A stretch of DNA of 64,000 bases from Parapristionchus giblindavisi. Lineage: Eukaryota > Nematoda > Chromadorea > Rhabditida > Diplogasteridae. The notes under the pieces are model-generated. The model worked only from the letters and a program-made list of their open reading frames with translations. It made no database searches and was not told the DNA's origin. Shown here one piece after another: positions 45,606-55,686 of the stretch (position 1 is the first letter of the stretch; the number at the start of each line of letters is the position of its first letter). The position numbers and the translations under genes were made by a program. The DNA is taken from assembly GCA_943737045.1 (NCBI GenBank), contig CALSFV010000009.1:744001-808000 (forward strand), written 5' to 3'.

Positions 45606-46202
45606 TGACGGTTTGCTTGTCTTATTGGATTGGAATGCTAAATGAAGTGAAACATGTACTCCCTTTCAAGTTTTAAAGCGCGATTTAAGAAATATATTCC
45701 AATTCAAAAACACAAATTGGAAGAGGAAGGTATTCTTTTATATTAATTTATCGTTTCTTAGTAAATAATTGTTTAAAATCAGATAATTAAAATAAACGTG
45801 ACCCTCATATTTCGCTTCGCCCTCCTCTCTGTCCATTCCGCATGACACCCTCTCCTTCCTCAACCAAACCCGTCTGACCTCCGCCTCTCGCTCTTCTTAT
45901 CCACCCGATCTGACATACTTTGATCAGCTTTGCGCAGTGGCGATAACGTGAACAATGAGGCCTAGCCGAGTTGCGTTTATTGCTGGTTGAAAACTTTTCC
46001 CAATTGCCCGCTATGGTCCCTGAAATACGGGTGCTATATGCAATTTTTGAACGCCCGAAGGGGCAAAAATACAGTCACGTTTTTCAATAATGTAACGATT
46101 GCGGAACATTTTATTGTTTTGGGGGGAATTTGGACAATATAAAAATTATGTCGAAATAAAATCCATTGAGATAAAAATAAGCAAAACAGAGAAAAGCGAA
46201 AA

Positions 46203-46275
46203 TGCCACGAGCCGGGATCGAACAGGCGACCTTATGATCTTCAGTCATATGCTCTCCCAACTGAGCTATCATGGC
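46203..46275 (-). tRNA. tRNA-Phe (GAA), copy 5, T-stem variant
   Basis: Identical to copy 3 including the T-stem mismatch and the position-26 change; 7242 bp from copy 3, matching the offset between N1 and N2. Confidence 0.8.
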
Positions 46276-46564
46276 TGACTGTTTGCTAACGGAAAATTGA
46301 GTAGGATGCCTAAATTTTATGTTTGTGAGCACATCACGTTTTCATTAAATCACTTTTACAATATTATTATGATATTGTATTCTGTTTTAGAAGATGAAAA
46401 GTGTATTCCATGCTCTTTTTTGATTTGTCAATTTTATCTCAAAATTATTTCGGCTTCTTAAATTACCACTTTTGTTGGTTTAACGTCTTTTTTTACAAAT
46501 TTATCCAATGAAATCATCGAACTCGTTTATCTATAGGATTGAGATTCGATCAGGATATAATCCA

Positions 46565-48445
46565 TTAGTGGTCGTTGTCAGTCGATACCGTCTCGGTAAT
46601 AGTCTGCAATGTTTTGTGTTTGGTGGTGTAATTAGGAAACGTGGACTTACTACGGTAGAGGTGATGGAGACGAATGAACGACGTAGCTCTGCCACGACAA
46701 AGACCAGCTTCTTTAAGTGAAGTTATTTAAAATATGTCTGTGTCCCGCACCTTTTAGTCTTTATTTGGACTATTCTAGGATATTTTCAAGGCAGATCTTG
46801 CTGTAATCTTCAGAATATATCTTACTCGAACAGCAATTAGATCAGTAGTGGTCAAATTTCTGCCGGAGGCGAGTTTCAACTCAATCTGCCTAAATTCACA
46901 ATAAATCATTTTACATAGACAAGATTGTATCGCCCACTTGATGATGCATTCAATCTTCATCTTGATCGATTCGAACTCTGGACCTTGAAACTTCTTCGAC
47001 TTTTGGAGACGCTCATAAACGAGCTAAAATATTTTAAGTCAAAGATTAAAGATCAAAGATCAAAGATCAACCTTAAGGACACGAAGACTATCTTCGATTT
47101 CAGCCAGGGATCCTTTCGACACGGCCACCTGCAGTCCATTTCTCTTCATACAACAATCGCTGTCAGTGCACTAAAGAAAAGATCGACGATTAGAGATCAG
47201 AGATCAAAGATCAAAGATCAAAGATCAAAGCTCAGGTGTAATCATGTTTTTGTTAAGATCAGATACGGTAACGATTCGCAATATCAGTCTGCGACGAAGA
47301 ATTACGAAACGAAGAACGAAGAGTTTCATTGGCATATCAATAAATCGATAAGTACCGTAGTCGTGTTGGTGCTGCTTACACTGCTGCTGCTAGTGGTCTT
47401 ATACAGCATTGTCTGTTAAGAGGCAAGCTACAGTATGATATGGAAGATAAGTTGATGAGTGATATGGATACTGTATTTAAATGGTGTACCTGAGAGGGAT
47501 TGGAGTAGACACTTATTGATGACTGAGATTCGGTGATGGCCTGGAAGTATACGGTAAGTGGATGGAATTATTGATTGATTATTCAATCAATAATGAATAA
47601 TCATTACAGGTTCCTTCTCTACCGGCGTCATCGAACTGGCCGAAATTGGTGAGGAACGATTGCACATTGATGAACCGCGTTTCTGGGAAAGACAGAATGC
47701 ATAAACGCACCAGACTACAGTACACCACTACACCATTACCTTCAGAATTGCGATTATCTTCTTCTCAGGGATATTGGCATCAGGACGTTGCTCACCCTCG
47801 AGTTTCTTGCGAATCGATAGGTCCTTGGCATACTGTAAGAATACAGTAACCAATCAATATCAAGAGGCAGATACCGTACCGCTTGTTTTACATCCTTCGT
47901 TTCGAGCTCCTTGATACGGTCGGCAAGCATCTCATTAACGTCCATAAGGGCGGGATACTGTAGATATCCAAGTATTCCAATCGTGAACTGACTCCATTCC
48001 CACAAACCTCGAGCTTGCGCTTCTCATCTTCAGGATTGGCCTTATTGTAGATGACGAGACGAACTTCAGTCTTGACTGTCTCCTTGTTGGGACGAGAGCG
48101 ACGGACTACCAGACATCTAGAGATCAAAGATCAAAGATCAGATAGAAAGGATCAAAGTTAACATACTTTCTTGGTAGTTTCTGGTCTTCCTGGGTAGATC
48201 TCTTCTTTCTGCCAAGTGAGCGAGCCGTAGATGTCGTTGGGTCCGTGTCACTACCTGTAATATTTCAAGGTTGTTCTTTGATCTTTGATCTCTCGAAATC
48301 GATTACGTGGACTGTTGATGTCGACGGACGTTGTAAACGCTGAGAGATGATTGATTATCGGATAAAATGATAGTAAAGTCAACGTACAAGTTGTAGATGA
48401 CTGAGACAGCTCAGCCTTGACTGGCAACGCCGACTTTCCTCTCAT
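46565..48445 (-). CDS. Unknown 13-exon gene, paralogue N2 (about 345 aa)
   Basis: It has the same exon structure as N1 with all splice sites present, for example exon 1 from ATG 48445, exon 10 47072-47170, exon 9 47356-47412 and stop TAA 46565-46567. The exon lengths I checked match N1, and no frame break was found. Differences are few in the 3' exons and more frequent in the 5' exons (KAELSQ for KAEISQ, VDINSP for TDVNSP, KKRSTQEDQK for KKRCTQEEQK). Exon 9 reads TMLYKTTSSSSVSSTNTTT with a changed but valid acceptor (TTAACAG). Function is unknown. Neighbours are as in N1: tRNA-Phe variant on the 3' side. Confidence 0.8.
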
Positions 48446-49349
48446 GACTAGGGGAGAAAAGACCGTTCAGGACGAATGAAATGGTGCGAAATGAAATGGT
48501 TGGGAGAGTATAACGATGAAAGCAAAAAAAAAGAATAGTCGCTAATTTAATTTGTAAGTTAACGATGAATAACATGATTAGTATTGTTATTACATAGTGC
48601 TCCGATATTCAAAACTTGTACTTTTAGTTTTGAGATACCACAGTATCCAATGAGTGTCGTTCTATTAGTTTGAGATAATCTTAACTTTGGTCTACATCTT
48701 CCTTGTGGAACATACTGCATCATTAACATCTCTGTTGATGACCATACGATCTCACATCTCACATCTCACATCTCTAAGAATGAGAAATATGACGCAGTAG
48801 TTATGAAAATGAGATCGATTGTTATCGACAAAGTGTGTCGAAAGCGCGATCACAATCATTGTTAACAGGCTAGAGCAAGGCAGCGGGAAAGCCGACCGTA
48901 TAAATGGGAGAGGGTGGCTAATTTTTTTGGGCTGACTTACTGTGTTTAGTGCTGATGATTGCGGAATGGTAAATAATACAAGTCGAAAATGTCATTAGTT
49001 CGTTCCGATGAACTTGGAAAAGTGCCAGAAGGTTTTCTGTTTGACTTTAAAATGCAATTCTACAGTAGAAAGTCAAGTGATTCAGGGATACAAATTTTGC
49101 CTGATTTGCAAGGTTTCCCCTGATGCCGGTATATTTTTCCTTGATATTATTTGATTTATTTGATTTGGTCAAGCAATTTTTACCTTGAATTTCCTGATTT
49201 TCACTTAGACTTGTAGTTACTTATTCGCCATTTTTTTTGGACATGTGGGTCGGTGCAGGCGCTGCCGTTCTAGAGTTAGAGCTAGAGTGCGCGCTTGCCT
49301 ACCGAACCCGTCTGGCCTTCGCCGCGCGCTCACATAACCACCTGCACTC
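48446..49349. other. Upstream region of N2
   Basis: It follows N1's upstream region with deletions: the MITE-like repeat present at 41380-41560 is absent. TTTAGTGCTGATGATTGCGG near 48955 resembles the retroposon tail at 1672. GCTAGAGTTAGAGCTAGAGTG recurs at about 49270. No gene. Confidence 0.45.
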
Positions 49350-51148
49350 CTCTGGTTTTTATTTCCCACTGGTCCCCCAGTAGATTTCCCAGTGGGGATG
49401 AAGCTAGGGGACCAGTGGGAGATTTACTGGGGGACCACTGAGAAGGGGAGAGGCACTGGGGGACCAGTGGGAGAAAATTTAGTGCCCCAGTGGGGGAGTG
49501 GGCGTGGTCTTGCACTGTGATATTGTAGAGCAGAGGGTTATAGTGAAATGACTGTTTATCCAAGTATGGACGATACGAATACATTCGAATTAATAAACAA
49601 TAATAAAATAGCATAACTAACTCAACAAAGTAACTATTACATTACATACTAATCTAGAGCTTGTAAATGTGAAATCTCAAAGATACTAGGGGACCAAAAG
49701 TTTGTTCGTTTTGTCGGTCTGAATATATTGAAAGATTAGAGGAGGGGCATATAACAATCGTTAGTCATTACATAACATTAAAAAAAGATGCTGTTGTAGC
49801 ATAGAAAGAGATCAAAGGACATAAACTAGTGATCAAAGATCACTTAATCCTCTTAGCTGATCATCTTCTTAATATCCTTCTGATTCATTGATCGTTGAAT
49901 GAATTATGCTGAACATTCTTCTAAGTCATAAACTTGACGACTCCCTCACATCTTGCTCTTTCCATACAAACTGAAAAGTATTGATTTTTTTAATAACAAT
50001 CTTCCAATTCGTCATCCGTTTCAATCTATTTAACCTGACTATTAATAATCCTATACGAATTGTGCATTGTGATTTCAAAGACTTTGTTAAGCTGATTTCA
50101 ACGATACATCAGTTATCGATTTTCGTCCACACATGGCCTAGAAAAACGCGTATTCTTTTTTTCACTCGTTGCAAGAGCACTCAATCGGAGTAGAGCTGCC
50201 AGAAGGTATGAATGGATCTATGAGTGGAATACCATTCGTTAGAGGTCAAGGAAACGAATGCTCATGAGCAATTTTATTTTTCTTAGCATGCAATTTAATC
50301 AGTAGCAAAATAACTAGGATCGTAAATGAACAAGTGGAAGAACTCACAATATTCAGTTGGCTGGCTGCACCATGCCCATGAAGCGAAAAAGTTAACGCTG
50401 GACTTGCTGAAATTAGAATTAATTAGCTAGCATTGCATTTATAGAGTAAGATACGCAGAACTTTGGAAAACTACAAAGTAGTTAATATTTCTATAAAACA
50501 ATTCAGTAAATAAGTGACCATGCAAACCCATTGGCGAAATATATGTGAACATTCAGTCCTCCAAGTGTTGTTCCAACTCAAAAAAAAATACCCAAAATTT
50601 AAAATCTTCAGGCTCGTAGCCATAAACGTAATAAGTTGAAAGAGAGTAATAAGTTGACATGAATGATGATGTATGAAGACTGTTCTTTTCAGGTTTTCCA
50701 TACTTTTATCAACAAATAAAATTAACTTGAGGAATAGTTAAATAGAAAAATATACCTTTCTCCGGTTCATCATTCGTTGATCTCGACTACGCGTCGGCAT
50801 ATTGCCCTATTGAACTTAAATGAAATTATACTTATTTCATAGAATTGGTAAAATAAAACATATAAATAAGAAAAAAATTTAAAAGACGCCGAACGCAACG
50901 CTCATGCCAAGAGCCGCAGCGCGTCCAATGAATAGCACACTTTGTCAAATGTATGACGAGCGCGCAGTTTCATACTCGTGGTCGCATGGTTTTGTCTGGG
51001 GGACCAGTGGGAAATTTACTGGGGGACCAGTGGGGAGAAATGCGCCCAATCTGTCATCTTTAGAGCACTCTCTTGTCCTGGGAAACCAGTGGGGGAGCAA
51101 AACCACGCCCACTTTTGCTGGGGCCCCACTGGAAGAAAAAAACCAGAG
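49350..51148. mobile_element. Inverted-repeat element Q with GGGGGACCAGTGGG repeats at both ends
   Basis: CTCTGGTTTTT and AAAAACCAGAG bound a 1.8-kb insertion; continuous sequence at 41896 (GCACTCTATACC...CGATAGCGCTG) shows the site without it. Both ends carry several copies of (G)GGGACCAGTGGG with TTTACTG or GATTTCCC spacers, in opposite orientation. The interior has short frames (49981-50193 plus; 50471-50701 minus) with no recognised motif; a transposase cannot be shown. A TC duplication at the ends is possible. Confidence 0.65.
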
Positions 51149-51308
51149 TCTATCTTTATCGATAGCGCTGTGATGACTAACCAACTTTCGCCGTTTACCC
51201 ATCTGATTGGTTGTGAACGATACCGGTTGTTTCAAACTGATGCGTCTCTATTTTGTTAATCTGTTTTTTAAACAGTTTCATTGCAAAAAAAGAATCATTG
51301 CTTCCTGC
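51149..51308. repeat. Duplicated sequence flanking Q and H2
   Basis: CGATAGCGCTGTGATGA and CAACTTTCGCCGTTTACCCATCTG match 41917-41960. No gene. Confidence 0.55.
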
Positions 51309-51715
51309 CAGGGCTGTGCATTTTACGATTTACGATTTTACGATTTTATGATTTTTTTCATAAAATTTTACGAAATGTTAAAAATTTAACGAAACGTAAA
51401 AAATGGCAAAAAAGTGAATAATCGGAGAAATTTTTGTCAAGAATTGTCGGAAAATCTTTGGGGATGTACACTTATTGTTTTCAAGTTTTTGGCTGTAATT
51501 TCTTGCTTATCATCTGTCCCTTGTATAAGATAGTCGTTTATGAACATTGGCGGGTCATATCTTTTGTTAAGAAATACATTTGGGACAATTTCTTATATTT
51601 TTGACGCAAAATATTTTACGAAAATTTTATGAATTTTACGAATTTTACGAGAAAAAAAAAGTCCTAAAATTACGTTTTACGAAAATTTTATGAAAAAGAT
51701 CCTACGCCAGCCCTG
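51309..51715. mobile_element. hAT-type MITE H2 with TTTTACGA filler
   Basis: Tips CAGGGCTGTGCATTTTACG and CCTACGCCAGCCCTG, flanked by CTTCCTGC (51301-51308) and CTTCCTAC (51716-51723), an 8-bp duplication with one change. An empty relative, GCTTCCTACCACG, is at about 28539. The interior is largely degenerate TTTTACGA/TCGTAAAA units. It shares its tip with H1, whose filler is CGGCATA. Confidence 0.85.
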
Positions 51716-52150
51716 CTTCCTACCACGTTTAGCATGGCACTCCACTTTAGAACAACGATTATTTTTTGATTCTCAAGCTATTGATTATGAGTGATTATAT
51801 TGCTTGATTATGTGATTCACCACGATTTTGGGTCACCATAATCAATCCCCACCTGCACATCATCTCATTCTCACATCAGAGTAACTGAATTAGCATAATT
51901 AATTTAATTTAATTGTAACTTGAGGAAGTGAAAAAAATGAGTTTATTGTTACACCAAAATGAGAAAATGAAAGTCTTCGAATAGTCCTTCTTTCCATAGG
52001 GAGTCTCCACATTCCTGGATGAACATTTCCTTTTGTTATGTTCTTGTCTCGTACTCTTGTTCCTCTCTCGGAATCTGCGTACTTGTGGTTGATGATCCAT
52101 CGGTTCACAGCTTGAACTTGGCTCATTCATGAGTGTCATTCTGGAAAATA

Positions 52151-52250
52151 TTTGCCTTACGTGCCTACGCCGTAAACTCCTCCGCCGCGTCTCCGTCGTT
52201 ATGGCTGAGGTTACGGCGTAGGCACGTATGGTAAATGTAACGATGCATAA
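52151..52250. repeat. GC-rich hairpin element G3
   Basis: TTTGCCTTACGTGCCTACGCCGTAA against TTACGGCGTAGGCACGTATGGTAAA, the same family as G1 with compensating differences in parts of the stem. Confidence 0.75.
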
Positions 52251-52255
52251 ATATA

Positions 52256-52492
52256 TGAGGTCGTATCTGCAAGAATCAGCAAAGTGCCGGCACTGTCAAA
52301 AAATCAAATTTTGGGATTGGATTTCTTAAGGGTGCTGATAACGAATTCAGTTTTCATTAAAAAGTTTCAGAAATTTTCAAAATTAAATTTATCTCAAAGT
52401 CATCAGCACCCTTGTCAACCCCAATCCCCAAAATTTGATTGTTGACTGTTCCAGAGTTGACTGATTTAGTCGATTCTTTCGCAAACGGCCTT
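52256..52492. mobile_element. Unclassified inverted-repeat insertion
   Basis: This is absent from the same place in units 1 and 2 (GATGCATAACACG...; ACGATATATCATACACC). It contains GGGTGCTGATAACGAATTC against CAAAGTCATCAGCACCC and CAAATTTTGGGATTGG against CCCCAAAATTTG. ATAT flanks both ends. No coding capacity. Confidence 0.5.
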
Positions 52493-52946
52493 ATATCATA
52501 CACCATGCACCCACGGAAAAACATTATGGCCCAGAAAAGTTTACTACGGAATTCTTCATGTCCCCTGTGAGGGAAGAATTCCTTAGTGAGATGTGTGAAA
52601 ATGTCTCAACAATCAAAATACGATTTAAATAATGAAATTTGCACATTCTTAGTCTTACTTCTTAAGTTCTCCCGAACACGTGGTTGACACTCTCTTTTCG
52701 TTCGTGAATGAGTCTCTTTTTCCGAAGTACGTTTCATTCCAAAATAGCAAGCCATTTCAGCTCGGATTCTGGAAAGCATATTCAAGTTACTAAAATTTTA
52801 GTCTTTCTGGACAGTAAAAAAACATTCCTAAAATTGTCCTTTGACGGATTTATTCCCTCATATGTGAGGGAATACTTCTCTAATGGAACTTAAATCAGGG
52901 AAACATTCCCTTACATGTAGGGTAATACTTCTCGTCAGGGGACAAT

Positions 52947-53065
52947 TTAAAGTGAGCGTAACCTGACTCAATGGTCTCTTCATTGTGCACACTAGTGCTC
53001 TGTTCTCTAACAACGAGAGAGCATTGCGTGTCAGAGACCATTGAGAGAGGTTACGCTCCCTTTAA
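52947..53065. mobile_element. TTAA-site MITE, copy P5
   Basis: TTAAAGTGAGCGTAACCTGAC ... AGGTTACGCTCCCTTTAA. Inserted at the same TTAA as P4 in the paralogous unit, so P4/P5 predate that duplication, while unit 1 is empty. Confidence 0.85.
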
Positions 53066-53570
53066 GGGAGTTATTCCCTATTTTGTAAGGGGATTTTGGT
53101 GTGAGTGTAATGCACCAATGAACATCCTTCTCATGGTTGTACGAGTAGTATAGTTTGCTTTGGAGGACCATTTTTTACCACCCCCGATGATCAAAGGATG
53201 CCGACACACATCAAAGGGTGCCGACATCATAATTTGATTGACAGGTGACAGGTACATATGTTTACACATGTTAACAAGTTGTTAACAAGTACATGTGTTA
53301 ACAAGCAAAAAACATCTGTCAATCAAATTTCTTACATCATCATGAGCAATAAATTGGACCACCAAAGCAAAAACAAAAATATAATCAAGTAATAATAATA
53401 AAGCACAAAGATCAAGTATCAATCAGCAAAAATAGATCAATTGAAACACAAATATCAATCGATAGATTTACACTAATCGATAACATGATCATCAAGGAAC
53501 TGACCTGGAGCAACAGCACACACAACTGGACGAGGCAGACGATCGACTGCTAAATGACTGTTTTGGGGGC
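53066..53570. other. Spacer with short AT-rich repeats
   Basis: GATCAAAGGATGCCGACACA occurs twice near 53190-53222 in variant form, and GTTAACAAG is repeated at 53268-53305. AATCAAATT and GATTTG-type inverted bits surround them. No gene is supported. Confidence 0.4.
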
Positions 53571-53870
53571 GGAGCTTATTCACTGCACTTCTCTACTTCT
53601 CTGTACTCTCTCACTCTCTCATACTCTCTCGCTCACCGCTCTACTTCTCTACTTCTCTCACTTTCACACACTCTCTTATCTATTTCTCTACTTCTCTCAC
53701 TTTCACACACTCTCTCATCTATTTCTCTACTTCTCTCACTTTCGCACACTCTCTCACCTATTTCTACACTTCTCTGTACTCTCTCACTTTCACACACTCT
53801 CTCACCTATATCTCTACTTCTCTGTGTTCTCTCATTTTCACACACTCTCTCACTTTTGCCTACTATTTCA
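53571..53870. repeat. Minisatellite of CTCTCAC/TTTCTCTACTTCTCTCACTTTC units
   Basis: About five to six units of 35-60 bp built from CACACTCTCTC-A-CTATTTCTCTACTTCTCT. The long frames on both strands (53554-53877 plus and 53633-53881 minus) are by-products of a repeat without stops. Confidence 0.8.
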
Positions 53871-54172
53871 CAACTAATCATTAAAAATCAAAGATCAAAG
53901 ATCAACCAAAGTGAATAGATCAATTGAATGTCTCATAAGAATCAATAGATAAATTCACCCCAATCGATAAATTGATCGATAATAAACTAACCTGCACCCG
54001 ACCATATGCGACTGACGACCGACTAATGAATGACGTATTTGGGGGCGGGGCCTCCTCCCATACTACTCTGCTTGTCTGTACTCTCTTCAGTCCTCTCCCT
54101 CTCTCTCTATCTAGTTGAGTTGCAACAGACAAATGAGATTTTTAACAACAATTTATTCAGAAGACAATGAAA
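53871..54172. other. Spacer
   Basis: It contains a GATCAAAGATCAAAGATCAA run at 53885-53905 and the 3' flank of the minus-strand gene at 54173. Nothing else recognised. Confidence 0.4.
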
Positions 54173-54744
54173 TTAACACAATGATTGACTTTCAACAGCA
54201 TCAATATCACCAGCAGCAACAATCTTCTTACCACCGACGCATCTGTCATGCATGTTCTTCATGGCAATATTGAAGAATCTTGTATGAGAGTTGCGTCGAT
54301 TGGTATAAATACAATTATTGCAAAGGGGAATAACCAGGCAATTTTGTTTTCCATCATACATAATCTTCTGGTTATACTCACGGGCGCTGAAACTACACTC
54401 ATCGCACATGTATAGTATCAGTGCGGGATGCTGCTGGGACATGAAGCATTGGTTGAAGGAGTTCTTCGCCATAACGTCTTCAGTAGGAGGCGCGTAGCGA
54501 TAAGTATTTAGCTGATATGGGAGTTATTGATCGTATGAACTACATGATATAAACAGATATTACCATTTCCTCCATGCTGTTCTTTGATCTTGATGCCACG
54601 TTTGCAGCAGGGGGGGGATGCTCCTTCGGTACTACCGTATCTACGTTTTCCGAAAGAAGAAGAAGAAGAAGAAGACTGAGCCGACTTAACACCAGATTCG
54701 ATCTTCTGCTTCTTCACAGTAGAGTAGTTGGTGTTCATCATCAT
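54173..54744 (-). CDS. Uncharacterised two-CxxC protein
   Basis: Exons 54564-54744 and 54173-54477 on the minus strand join in phase (486 nt, 161 aa). The start chosen is the first of three consecutive ATGs (MMMNTNYSTVKKQKIES). The N-terminal half is basic and serine-rich (SAQSSSSSSSFGKRRYG). The C-terminal half contains YMCDECSF and, about 40 residues later, PLCNNCIY: two CxxC pairs spaced as in a four-cysteine zinc-binding fold. Further cysteines flank them. A nuclear or RNA-related role is conceivable from the basic N-terminus but is only a guess. The 5' neighbour on the plus strand starts about 260 bp away (divergent). Confidence 0.65.
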
Positions 54745-55008
54745 TTTTGACAATCAACACACTATCACTTTACAGGGTGTGAATGGTCAAGAGGGGCTAT
54801 GCTTATGTAGGAGTAAACAGACTCCACCCCTTTATCTTATCTTTATCTTACCACTCTTTATCTCTGCTCTCTCTCTATACATATCTCATCTTTTTCTAAC
54901 TACTCTACATCTCTGCTCTCTCTTCATTTAGTGTACTCTTTCGCTTCACCAACGGGAACTGTAAATTTAAAATAAGATAGTCTAGCCTGAGTAAGTCCAT
55001 CGTCCAAC

Positions 55009-55510
55009 ATGAAGGTACTTCGCAATAACCAGAAGAACCACCCGAAGACCCGCTATCCTGCAAGTATTGGGTATAATAAAATTGAATACTTGTTCTCAAA
55101 TTAATAATAATAAGACATAATGTTTTTCAGGAAGGACCCTAAATTAATAATGAAATGTTATGGGCATTTATTAAATGATTCAAAAATAACTGTCACTCGT
55201 CATCCCCATTCTAGAGGGTAATTATTATTAATTAAGTTTCCAAAATTATTTATTTAATAATACTTTTCGTTTCAGAAAGGACCCGAAGCTGCTCATGAAA
55301 CATTATGGACCTAGAGTAGAAGGAACGGTAATAAATGTTTTGTTACTATATGATATTGTAAATAATTTTAGAGAGATAACTCTCATTACCAATTTCGCCA
55401 AAGTTGCCGAGGATAGGGAAACTAGAGAGAGTATCAAGGAGAACATACCGGAAATGAAGAATGAAAAACCCGATGTAATTACCATTTCCGACGATGATGA
55501 AAATGAATGA
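55009..55510 (+). CDS. Uncharacterised protein with duplicated KDPK exons
   Basis: Exon 55131-55217 (KDPKLIMKCYGHLLNDSKIT, ending VTRHPHSRG) and exon 55276-55510 (KDPKLLMKHYGPRVEGTVIN ... KPDVITISDDDENE, stop TGA) join in phase. Both begin with the same KDPKL-MK-YG block, so one exon is a tandem duplicate of the other. A possible first exon, 55009-55063 (MKVLRNNQKNHPKTRYPA), ends in phase 1, whereas the next exon needs phase 2, so the true first exon may be different. The tail is acidic. A GTAATA...TTTTAG stretch inside the last exon could be an intron, but removing it breaks the frame. No domain recognised. Confidence 0.5.
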
Positions 55511-55686
55511 AAACTATGTATTGTTTTTCATTATCCTTTGTTCAATATTAGTGTTAATAATAAAATTACTTAATATGCTTATTATTAGTGCAATGAACGA
55601 AAAGAAGATAAATACCAATTTTTTATTAGTATTCAATCAACATTTAACAAAACATTCAACATGTTACAATCAAACAAACAAACAAA

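Larger units (their letters stand above)
51716..52946. repeat. Duplicated segment, unit 3, left part
   Basis: Same order as units 1 and 2: GATTCTCAAGCTATTGATTATGAGTG, TTCGAATAGTCCTTCTTTCCA, hairpin G3, CTACGGAATTCTTCATGTCCC, CGTTCGTGAATGAGTCTC. The minus-strand frame at 51899-52126 is longest here but is not kept in the other copies. Confidence 0.55.

Noticed and set aside
51899..52139. Minus-strand gene of about 75 codons in the duplicated segment
   Set aside because: The frame is broken in the other two copies (stop codons near 32.6 and 42.7 kb) and no splice structure rescues it.
53554..53881. Long frames in both directions, one of 107 codons
   Set aside because: They arise from a pyrimidine-rich minisatellite with few stop codons, not from a gene.
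55327..55370. 44-nt intron in the last KDPK exon
   Set aside because: Removing it shifts the frame to a stop within about 15 codons; reading through keeps a frame to 55510.
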